Shown here in pieces: positions 41,841-48,792 of a DNA stretch of 64,000 nucleotides. Each line of letters opens with the position of its first letter. The first letter of the stretch is position 1. The notes below the pieces were generated by a model. The model ran no database searches, was not told where the DNA came from, and worked only from the letters and a program-made list of their open reading frames with translations. Both the position numbers and the translations under genes were made by a program. The stretch comes from Rossellomorea sp036867415 (GTDB lineage Bacteria > Bacillota > Bacilli > Bacillales > Bacillaceae_B): NCBI RefSeq assembly GCF_036867415.1, contig NZ_JBAJHU010000006.1, positions 124,001 to 188,000 of the forward strand, given 5' to 3'.

Positions 41841-43118
41841 TTAGGCTACAACGTCACGGACGTTTTCAAATTGTTTATATTCCTCATTCTCCATGATTTT
41901 CTTTAAAATTTGGACGGTGTTCCACACATCTTCATAAGAAGAATACAGGGCGACCGGAGCGAGGCGGATATTATTTGGCGCACGGAAATCAGGTGTCACT
42001 TTATTAGCCTTGAGGGCTTTGCAGATCCTGGCTGCCTCGTCATGCTTGAGGCTTATGTGGCCGCCGCGCCGTTCATCTTCCAGCGGGTTGCAAATGGTGA
42101 ATCCGCATTCGGGAAGCTCCTGATTCAGCAAATCCATCAAGAATCTTGTCAGAGATAAGGATTTTTTGCGAAGTTCCTCAATGCCTGCCTCTTCAAACAG
42201 TTCCAGAGAACCAAGTAATGGCGCACTGCTTAATATATGGGGAGTCCCGATCTGGAAAGCACCCGCCGATTCCGCAGGTGTTAGGAAATGGTCCATATCG
42301 AATTGCTTGTCTTTACGGGAACCGAACCAACCTGCTAACCCCGGATTTTTACCAAAATGGTCCTCATGGACGAATAAGCCGCCGACACCGCCGGGACCGC
42401 TGTTCAGATATTTGTAGTTGCACCAGACAGCGAAATCCACTCCGACTTCATGGAGGGTATGCGGAAGGGCGCCGATTGAGTGGGCCAGGTCAAATCCAAT
42501 GACAATACCGCGTTTGTGGGCTTCGGCAGTCAATCGTTTCATATTGAGCAATTGGCCGCTTCGATACAGGACGGAAGGGAGGAGGATGAGAGCGATATCA
42601 TCTGTCATCGCTTCGATGATATCTTCTTCCAATAATGTGTATCCGTCCCGGCTTTTCACTTGAACAAGATGCTCTTCATGACCGTAACCCTTCAATTCAA
42701 GCTGACTTTGAATCGCATAGATATCAGAAGGGAACGTCAATTCATCAGCAAGGATCTTTGTCCTGTTACCTTCGGGTTGATAAAATGTCGCGATCAGCTG
42801 GTGCAGGTTGGTCGTGATCGAACCGGTCACGATGACTTCTTCCTTTTTGGCCCCGACCAAAGGAGCCGTCTTCGAACCCAGTTTTTCAGAATAATAGAAC
42901 CATGGCTCAACGCCATCCATCCAGCCGTCGATCCCATGCTGCTTCCAGTCTTCCAATGAAGTATAAAGCGCTTTCTCTGCACGCTTCGATAACAACCCGA
43001 GTGAGTTGCCATCCATATAGTAATGACCGTCTTTTATATAGAATTCGTCTCTGAAATGAGCGAGGCTATCGCTCCTGTCAAGTTCTATTGCATGATTCAG
43101 TGAAAGCTTCGGTGACAT
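41841..43118 (-). CDS. kynU: Kynureninase
   Basis: PLP enzyme that splits kynurenine into anthranilate and alanine, 425 residues. The PLP lysine is in WCNYKYLNSGPGG, FYMDGNSLG-type sequence lies near the N-terminus (YYMDGNSLGLL), and FDLAHSIGALPH binds the cofactor. ATG 43118 follows AAAGGCGGG; in-frame codons further upstream are not supported. With kynB it covers the second and third step of tryptophan breakdown. The first enzyme, tryptophan 2,3-dioxygenase, is not in the window. Confidence 0.92.
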   Translation of the reverse strand: MSPKLSLNHAIELDRSDSLAHFRDEFYIKDGHYYMDGNSLGLLSKRAEKALYTSLEDWKQHGIDGWMDGVEPWFYYSEKLGSKTAPLVGAKKEEVIVTGSITTNLHQLIATFYQPEGNRTKILADELTFPSDIYAIQSQLELKGYGHEEHLVQVKSRDGYTLLEEDIIEAMTDDIALILLPSVLYRSGQLLNMKRLTAEAHKRGIVIGFDLAHSIGALPHTLHEVGVDFAVWCNYKYLNSGPGGVGGLFVHEDHFGKNPGLAGWFGSRKDKQFDMDHFLTPAESAGAFQIGTPHILSSAPLLGSLELFEEAGIEELRKKSLSLTRFLMDLLNQELPECGFTICNPLEDERRGGHISLKHDEAARICKALKANKVTPDFRAPNNIRLAPVALYSSYEDVWNTVQILKKIMENEEYKQFENVRDVVA

Positions 43119-43327
43119 CTTGATCCCGCCTTTATAGATTTCTTTTTCTATAAAAATCATAATCGAAATGGTTTGAATAGTAAAATAATTGTTCGTCTAC
43201 ATATTGACCATGCAAATATGAATGTGAAAGTTTCATAGAAATCCGTACATGACTTTTTATAATTACAAATAAATTGAAACGTTTTAAACAGCCTGGCAGT
43301 CTAACGGGGAGAAAATGAGGTGAGGGT

Positions 43328-43728
43328 ATGTCTTTAGAGAAAAAAATCAAAAAAGCAAAAAAAGGAAACAAGCAGACTTTTCTTCTTGGGGCTTCTTGCA
43401 GGCTCTACTGTTATATCACCTACGATGGCAGAAATGGTATCCAAAATTCCATACTTGAATCAATTATTCCAATCAGAAGAGCCGGGTTTTGAAGAATTCG
43501 GAATGGAAGTTCTGACCGAAAAAGGATATAAACGTAAGCAACTTTGGGATTGACTACACAACAAAGACGATTCACGTGGGAATTGAGGGAACGCAAGCAT
43601 ACTATGATGAAGTGAAAATTGAGATAGAAGTGCGACGGTTTATTGAATCGGATGACGTCAAAGACAAGGTGAAAGATGATCCTTATAACATCATTGTTTA
43701 CAGTAAAGACAAGAAAGAAATCAATTAA
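43328..43728 (+). pseudogene. Frameshifted DUF4030-like gene
   Basis: Three reading frames must be joined to restore a protein. The first is MSLEKKIKKAKKGNKQTF from ATG 43328. The second frame follows from about 43375 (LGLLAGSTVISPTMAEMV, SKIPYLNQLFQSEEPGFEEF, TEKGYK). The third runs from about 43525 (NFGIDYTTKTIHVGIEG, AYYDEVKIEIEV) to TAA 43728. The pieces follow the usual order of Bacillus DUF4030 membrane proteins: basic start, one membrane segment, YLNQLF linker, C-terminal domain. At least two frameshifts make it inactive. AGGTGAGGGT still precedes the start. Confidence 0.65.
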
Positions 43729-43767
43729 GATGAAAACAGGCTGGGACAAAAGGGTTTTAGCCGAATA

Positions 43768-43824
43768 AAATCCGAACTTTAATTTACATTCTTTAATTAG
43801 AATTTGAATTAGTTCGGATTTTTT
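43768..43824 (+). terminator. Terminator-like stem after the pseudogene
   Basis: AAATCCGAACT pairs with AGTTCGGATTT over a 32-base AT-rich loop and runs into TTTTT. The reverse strand also ends in TTTT, so it may be bidirectional. Confidence 0.65.
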
Positions 43825-43861
43825 AATAGATCCTGTTAAAGGTTGTTGTTCATTTTAGCTT

Positions 43862-44196
43862 GTTCCAGCGGTTGATTGGAGTGCAAGACGCAGACTCCTG
43901 CGGGAAAAGCGAGACAGGTGAGACCTGTCCAGCTCCGGCGGCTAGAGGCTCGAGGTCATAAGTCAAGCAAGCCAAAAAGGCAAAAAGCGCCTTTCCGGCT
44001 TGCTTGTCTTATGCTTGTCGCCTCTGAGCGAGCCGCCTCCGCTTTTCTAATTGTCCAGCTCCGGGGCTTAGAGGCACATGTCATAAGTCGACTCGTCCAA
44101 GAAGGAAAAGAACGCCTTCGTGGCCGATTCGCCTTATGCCACCCGCCTCTGAGCAAAGCCCCTCCGCTTTTCTAACCCGCAGGAGCTTTTGCGACG
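43862..44196. repeat. Left part of a family-A repeat with two family-B repeats inside
   Basis: Family A begins GTTCCAGCGGTTGATTGGAG at 43862 and runs to about 43925. Two inverted family-B copies follow (43926-44045 and 44052-44172, each TGTCCAGCTCCGG to CCGCTTTTC). Then A resumes at 44176 (CCCGCAGGAGCTTTTGCGACG) and is cut at 44196 by the IS element. Its right end lies at 46038. The order of nesting shows that B entered A independently of the IS. Confidence 0.8.
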
Positions 44197-44211
44197 AGTT
44201 ATCATGAACGA

Positions 44212-44310
44212 AACTAGCTCCTTACCCGTAACATCGTAGGTTAATTTGGTAAAACTGTTTTTAGGAAAACCAAATACCAAATCAGAGCTACATTACGGAA
44301 GGAGCTAGTT
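44212..44310 (+). promoter_or_regulatory. Hairpin that covers the transposase ribosome binding site
   Basis: AACTAGCTCCTT (44212-44223) is the exact complement of AAGGAGCTAGTT (44299-44310), extended by CCGTAAC/ATTACGG. The right arm contains AAGGAG, the binding site of the transposase ATG 44314. A second stem (ATTTGGT/ACCAAAT) lies inside. RNA read through from outside would fold and hide the site. Confidence 0.7.
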
Positions 44311-44313
44311 ATT

Positions 44314-45426
44314 ATGAAGGATACCATAAAATATGTAGGTTTAGACGTATCAAAAGAAAAAATTGCGGTCGCTATTGCGGAAGAGGGTCGACAAGAACCA
44401 CGATACTGGGGAATGATTCCTCATACTTCAGGGGCAGTAAAAAAATTAATGAAGAAGCTGGGCACTGCCGAAAATCTGCGAGTTTGTTATGAAGCAGGAC
44501 CAACAGGCTACCCGTTATACAGACTTTTTCTGGCTTTAGGAATTCACTGTGAGGTGATTGCGCCATCCTTGATTCCTCAAAGACCGGGAGAACGCATCAA
44601 AACAGATCGTAGAGATTCTCTTCGCCTGGCACAGTTATATCGAGCTGGCGAACTAACTTCTATTTATGTCCCTACACCTGAGGACGAAGCATTAAGAGAT
44701 CTGGTCAGATGCCGGGAAGACGCAAAAGAGGATGAACTCAGAATCAAGCACCGTTTAAGTAAGTTTTTACTACGAAATAACATTAAGCCACCTTCGGGTG
44801 TAAACAAATGGACAGTAAAATATTTTAATTGGCTGGATACATTGAAATTTGAAAGCTCCCATTTAAGAATCGTCTTTCAAGAATATTACCATCAGCTAAA
44901 AGAGCTAAAACAACGACTTCTTAGATTGGAAAAAGAGATTAGACTACAATCCACCGAAGGTGTACAAGCTCCAAAGGTTCAAGCCTTACAAGCGTTAAGA
45001 GGAGTAGCTCTTATCACGGCGACAAGTGTTGTAGCTGAGATTGGGTCTTTCAAACGTTTCACCACCCCGCGACAATTCATGGCCTATGTTGGGTTAATTC
45101 CTAGTGAATATTCGAGTGGAGAAAGCAGGAAGCAGGGAAACATCACGAAAACAGGTAATCGCCATGTAAGACGTTTATTGGTGGAAGCTGCTTGGAGCTA
45201 TCGTTTTCAACCTGCCGTAAAAGGAGAACTTAAGAAACGGATACATGGGCAATCACCTACGATTCAAGCAATATCCTGGAAAGCACAAAATCGTCTCCAC
45301 CAAAAGTATTACCGTCTAGTTTCACGAGGCAAAAATCCCGGAAAAGCCATAACGGCGGTAGCGAGAGAATTAGCCGGTTTTATTTGGGCGGTTATGCAGG
45401 AAGTTGAACGTTCTCCAAATGCTTAA
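44314..45426 (+). CDS. IS110-family transposase (DEDD recombinase)
   Basis: A 370-residue bridge-RNA-type recombinase. The N-terminal RuvC-like domain shows the acidic set: Asp11 in VGLDVSK, Glu60 in YEAGPTGY, Asp98 and Asp101 in KTDRRDSLRLA. A coiled region follows (LKELKQRLLRLEKEIRL). The C-terminal Transposase_20 domain is ALRGVALITATSVVAEIGSF to PSEYSSGESRKQGN-ITKTGN. The length is normal and no frame break is seen, so the enzyme is probably intact. AAGGAG nine bases before ATG 44314 is the binding site, hidden in a hairpin. Codon use is more AT-rich than in its neighbours, consistent with horizontal origin. Confidence 0.93.
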   Translation: MKDTIKYVGLDVSKEKIAVAIAEEGRQEPRYWGMIPHTSGAVKKLMKKLGTAENLRVCYEAGPTGYPLYRLFLALGIHCEVIAPSLIPQRPGERIKTDRRDSLRLAQLYRAGELTSIYVPTPEDEALRDLVRCREDAKEDELRIKHRLSKFLLRNNIKPPSGVNKWTVKYFNWLDTLKFESSHLRIVFQEYYHQLKELKQRLLRLEKEIRLQSTEGVQAPKVQALQALRGVALITATSVVAEIGSFKRFTTPRQFMAYVGLIPSEYSSGESRKQGNITKTGNRHVRRLLVEAAWSYRFQPAVKGELKKRIHGQSPTIQAISWKAQNRLHQKYYRLVSRGKNPGKAITAVARELAGFIWAVMQEVERSPNA

Positions 45427-45479
45427 TAATTAATGCTTTGTTTATAAGATCATACTGGAAATAAATAGAAATTAAATAG

Positions 45480-45660
45480 AAACCTGAGAACAGGGCTCGA
45501 AGGCAAAGAGTAAAACCGGAAAGGAAAATCCACGTGCCTCCTATGTGATATATCTAAATAGATTAACTCACGCGACGAGTTAGTGGACCAGACCTTTATA
45601 CGGAAAGATAAAATGTGAAAACCCACGAATATCAGAGTGCTAACCGCAGTAGAGATTTTT
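45480..45660 (+). ncRNA. Candidate bridge RNA of the IS110-family element
   Basis: A hairpin CCTG-AGAA-CAGG (45483-45494 region) is followed by a closed internal loop. Its outer helix is TCCAC (45529-45533)/GTGGA (45583-45587) and its inner helix is GTGA/TCAC. The two 11-base strands of the loop are GTGCCTCCTAT (45534-45544) and GCGACGAGTTA (45572-45582). The first contains GCCTCCT, the complement of the right flank AGGAGGC. The second starts with GCGACGAG, the left flank plus core. A second loop (45601-45646) carries GATAA and ATATCAG, which fit the joined element ends. A weak promoter TTGTTT-N17-ATAAAT starts at 45438. The fold was drawn by eye. Confidence 0.6.
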
Positions 45661-45785
45661 GCCTTCGTGCCGTGTTCTTACCTTCTGTTCCATCAAAGAA
45701 AAAGGAGGAACCAGTCGAACTATGATAAGCTACCACCCATATTTTCAGGGTTTATTTGTGTAGTCTTATCCACATTCAAAACCGA

Positions 45786-45925
45786 TTCCAGCGGTTGATT
45801 GGAGTGCAAAACGAAGACTCCTGCGGGAGAAGCGAGTTAGGTGAGACCCCACAGGGAGGTACGACTGAGGAGGCTCACCAACCGCCCACGGAAAGCGAAG
45901 TTTTTCACGGAAATCAATAGCGGTG
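45786..45925. repeat. Complete family-A repeat inside the IS right end
   Basis: About 140 bp from TTCCAGCGGTTGATTGGAG to AAATCAATAGCGGT, an imperfect palindrome (GCGGTTGATT with AATCAATAGC; GTGCAAAACG with TTTTTCAC). Its IS target reads ACGACTGAGGAGGCTC, with an extra T at the core, so it would match the guide less well. The rest of the gap 45427-46182 holds the candidate bridge RNA and no gene. Confidence 0.8.
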
Positions 45926-46037
45926 ATGTAAGGAATCAAATTAATTGAGAAGTCAAAATCAGCTTCTCTATTTAGGGTTGCCTAAAAAACAAACCAAATC
46001 ATTGTGGGGTGAGTATCTTGACAGTTTCGTTCATATC

Positions 46038-46095
46038 AGGAGGCTCACCGCCCGCCCGCGGAAAGCGGAGTCTTGCACAGAAATCATTAGCGGTA
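46038..46095. repeat. Right part of the split family-A repeat
   Basis: AGGAGGCTCACCGCCCGCCC to AAATCATTAGCGGT. It lacks the left half and completes the copy that begins at 43862. Confidence 0.75.
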
Positions 46096-46182
46096 TTTAA
46101 CAGCGACAAAAAAAGATTTTACCTGAGATTTTTCGTCTTTAGAGTATCGTATTTTAGTTTTGTCACAGCCTCTTTTTCGTTT

Positions 46183-47037
46183 CTATATCCTTTTCACCGA
46201 AATCGCGCTCCGCATCTTCTTCAATGCTTCCTGTCCGGTCGCTTCACGTCTCATCATGATGTTGACGTAAAGGGTATCGATCAGGGTGAGCTGGGCGATT
46301 CGTGAAGACAGGGCTTCTGAGCGGTAGTCTGTTTCCTCGGATACGGTGTAGAGCGGGATATCGACCCCTTGGCTCAGTGGGGATTTCGCGAAATTCGAGA
46401 TGCAGATTGTCTTTGCGCCGTTCTCTTTCACGACCTCCAATACTTGGAGGATATCCTTGGTGGACCCGCTGTGGGAAATGAAGACTGCGCAATCTTTTTC
46501 GGTCATTTGGGAAGCGGTCATCAATTGGATATGACTGTCTGAAGTGGCGCGGACGCGTAGTCCGGTACGGATCAATTTGTGATAGGCATCAAGAGCAATG
46601 ACGCCTGACCCGCCGCTCCCAAAGAATTCGATCGATTCGGATCCGGTTAGCGCATCCACGGCTTCCTGAAGTTTATTTTCGTCAACGACCATCAATGTGT
46701 CTTCGATCGTTTTGATGTTGGACCGGAATACCTTGGAGGCAATCGTCTGTGGTGTGTCGCCTTCATCTACGCGTTCATGAATATCTTTGAGTCCGGTGAC
46801 GATTTCAGACGCCAATGCTATTTTCATAGCTTGGTAGCCTTTAAAGCCGATTCTCTTGCAGAAGCGGAAGACTGTTGAATCGGCTACACCTAAATCTTCA
46901 GCCAGACCATTGATGGTGGAATGGATGATGTGGGTGGGGTTTTCCAGTATATAATCGGCAATTTTCCGTTCCGTCTCACTAAACTGTGGATAATGAGAGC
47001 GGATGCTTGCCAGACAATGCTGATGCTCTTTCATCAT
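46183..47037 (-). CDS. RpiR-family transcriptional regulator
   Basis: A 284-residue regulator. The N-terminal HTH_6 domain (about 20-80) contains YILENPTHIIHSTINGLAED, GVADSTVFRFCKRIGFKGYQ. The C-terminal SIS sugar-phosphate domain (about 120-250) has FFGSGGSGVIALDAYHKL and FISHSGSTKDILQ. The start ATG 47037 follows AGGAG by eight bases; earlier in-frame codons lack a site. It is divergent from gntP-gntK, so gluconate genes are its likely targets and 6-phosphogluconate or a related phosphate its likely signal. B. subtilis uses a GntR-type repressor here instead. Confidence 0.85.
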   Translation of the reverse strand: MMKEHQHCLASIRSHYPQFSETERKIADYILENPTHIIHSTINGLAEDLGVADSTVFRFCKRIGFKGYQAMKIALASEIVTGLKDIHERVDEGDTPQTIASKVFRSNIKTIEDTLMVVDENKLQEAVDALTGSESIEFFGSGGSGVIALDAYHKLIRTGLRVRATSDSHIQLMTASQMTEKDCAVFISHSGSTKDILQVLEVVKENGAKTICISNFAKSPLSQGVDIPLYTVSEETDYRSEALSSRIAQLTLIDTLYVNIMMRREATGQEALKKMRSAISVKRI

Positions 47038-47090
47038 GGACAACACTCCTGTAAGGGTTTTCATACTTTTATTATACTAAAAGTAAAGAA

Positions 47091-47204
47091 AAAGAAAAAT
47101 ATTTTTTGTAAACGGTTGCAAATAAAAAAATATTTTTTATAATAGAGATATCAAGAAAAAATAATTTTCCCCAACAGATCATTATTCCGAAAATATTTTC
47201 TTAT
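47091..47204. promoter_or_regulatory. Control region of gntP: cre box, promoter and three palindromes
   Basis: TTGTAAACGGTTGCA (47106-47120) fits the cre consensus at all positions and overlaps the -35 TTGCAA (47116-47121), which is 16 bases from TATAAT (47138-47143). AAAATATTTT palindromes occur near 47091-47105, at 47125-47139 within the promoter spacer, and at 47191-47202 (GAAAATATTTTC); they are candidate sites for the divergent RpiR regulator. A second, imperfect cre-like sequence (ATGTAACCGCTTAAA) lies near 47240. Confidence 0.6.
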
Positions 47205-47311
47205 TTTAATAGAGTCGGAGTGTCCGAATACATAACGATTTATGTAACCGCTTAAATGATGCCGGTTGGAAGCAGGAAAAAAATCATTCAATAAAGAAGG
47301 TAGGGGTCATT

Positions 47312-48655
47312 ATGTCAGATCAAATGCTGATATTGGTTGCGTTAGCAGGAATTTTTCTACTATTATTTTTAGTCATTAAAACAAAGCTTCATGCCTTTGT
47401 TGCGCTGCTCCTTGTAAGTTTAATCGTGGGGATTGCAGCCGGAATGCCGCTTGGCGAGGTTGTCACCTCGATACAAGACGGGATGGGGGGCACGCTCGGA
47501 TTCGTCGCAGTTGTCGTTGGTTTAGGTGCGATGTTCGGGCGTATGCTTGAAGTTTCCGGAGGCGCAGAGCGCCTTGCTCAGACACTGATTAACAAATTTG
47601 GAGAAGACAAAGCACAGTGGTCTCTTGGTATTACAGGGTTCCTGGTTGCGATTCCCGTGTTCTTCGATGTCGGTTTCATCATTCTTGTGCCGATCGTTTA
47701 CGGGCTGGCTAAGAAAACAGGAAAGTCATTGCTTTATTATGGTATCCCATTACTGGCAGGACTTGCCGTCACACACAGCTTCATCCCGCCGACACCTGGA
47801 CCAATCGCGGTAGCTGATCTGATCGGGGCAGATCTTGGCTGGGTTATCTTGTTCGGTGTGATTGCCGGTATTCCGTCCATGATCATCGCAGGACCATTAT
47901 TCGCAAAATATATTTCGAAAAAAATTCATGCCGTTGTGCCTGACTATATGCAAGTCGAAGAAATTGAATATGATAAGGAACTTCCAGGCTTCGGTCTTAT
48001 TGCATCATTGATTTCTATCCCATTAGTGTTGATTTTGCTTAATACATTGTCAGGTGTTCTTTTAGATGAAGGAAATACACTTCGTTCAGTGTTGACGTTC
48101 CTTGGTCATCCGTTTGTTGCCTTGACAATTGCAACGATTCTTACATTCATTCTTCTTGGGACGAAGCGGGGATACACGAGGGATGAAGTACAGGAAATCG
48201 CGACAAAAGCCCTTGAGCCAGCAGGGATCATCATCCTTGTAACCGGCGCCGGGGGAGTCTTCAAGCAAGTATTGATTGACTCCGGTGTCGGGGAGGTCCT
48301 TGGTGAAATGATGGCAGGATCAAGCCTTCCTCCAATCGCACTTGCCTTCCTGATTGCAATGGTCGTACGTGTGGCACAAGGGTCTGCGACCGTTTCAATG
48401 GTCACGGCAGCAGGTCTGATGAGTCCGTTGATTTCAACTTTGGGGATGGAAGGACCTGTACTCGGATTGATGGTCATCGCCATCGCGTCCGGTGCAACGG
48501 TGTTCTCACACGTTAATGACAGTGGTTTCTGGCTGGTTAACCGCTACTTCGGTCTGGATGTAAAAGATACATTGAAGTCGTGGACCGTAATGGAAACACT
48601 GATTGGCTTTGTCGGATTCGCGGTCGCATTTATCCTGGGTATTTTTATCACCTAA
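47312..48655 (+). CDS. gntP: Gluconate permease, GntP family
   Basis: Proton symporter of 447 residues with about 12-14 membrane segments. Family blocks are IQDGMGGTLGFVAVVVGLGAMFGRM, PVFFDVGFIILVPI, THSFIPPTPGPIAVADLIG, RVAQGSATVSM and HVNDSGFWLVNRYFG. AAGGTAGGGG precedes ATG 47312. With gntK behind it, gluconate is the most likely substrate; other sugar acids of the family cannot be excluded. Confidence 0.9.
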   Translation: MSDQMLILVALAGIFLLLFLVIKTKLHAFVALLLVSLIVGIAAGMPLGEVVTSIQDGMGGTLGFVAVVVGLGAMFGRMLEVSGGAERLAQTLINKFGEDKAQWSLGITGFLVAIPVFFDVGFIILVPIVYGLAKKTGKSLLYYGIPLLAGLAVTHSFIPPTPGPIAVADLIGADLGWVILFGVIAGIPSMIIAGPLFAKYISKKIHAVVPDYMQVEEIEYDKELPGFGLIASLISIPLVLILLNTLSGVLLDEGNTLRSVLTFLGHPFVALTIATILTFILLGTKRGYTRDEVQEIATKALEPAGIIILVTGAGGVFKQVLIDSGVGEVLGEMMAGSSLPPIALAFLIAMVVRVAQGSATVSMVTAAGLMSPLISTLGMEGPVLGLMVIAIASGATVFSHVNDSGFWLVNRYFGLDVKDTLKSWTVMETLIGFVGFAVAFILGIFIT

Positions 48656-48671
48656 AGGTTTCATACTAGTG

Positions 48672-48708
48672 GAAGGGAAGGGCAGTGATGCTTCTTCCTT
48701 TTCTCTAT
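48672..48708 (+). terminator. Weak terminator-like hairpin between gntP and gntK
   Basis: GGAAGGGAAG pairs imperfectly with CTTCTTCC, followed by TTTTCTC. It may reduce rather than stop read-through to gntK. Confidence 0.4.
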
Positions 48709-48792
48709 TTTATTTCGTAACGGATGACTTTTGGTCTTTCCCGTTTTATACTTGTCACAGCAATGCTTGTCTCTACTAGGAGGAATGAAAAC

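Larger units (their letters stand above)
44197..46037 (+). mobile_element. IS110-family element (IS1111-like), about 1.84 kb
   Basis: The limits follow from the split family-A repeat. The left flank ends GCGACG and the right flank begins AGGAGGCTC; joined they give GCGACGAGGAGGCTC, the intact sequence found at 15076-15090. Subterminal inverted repeats ATGAACGAAACT lie at 44204-44215 and, reversed, at 46023-46034, seven and three bases from the ends. That is the layout I recall for IS1111-type elements. AG (CT on the other strand) occurs at both junctions as a core dinucleotide. The element holds one DEDD transposase gene, a short structured left end, and an unusually long right end of 611 bases that includes a whole family-A repeat. 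Confidence 0.75.

Noticed and set aside
44191..45582. GCGACGAGTTA on both sides of the transposase gene as an 11-bp target duplication
   Set aside because: IS110 elements do not make such duplications. The inverted repeats and the rejoined family-A sequence place the right end at 46037, and the second copy fits a guide strand of the RNA loop.
45722..45748. ATGATAAGCT and CATATTTTCAG as the donor-binding guides
   Set aside because: They resemble the joined ends, but only six bases separate them. GATAAGCTAC also pairs better with GTAG-T-CTTATC further on. The loop at 45601-45646 fits the expected order better.
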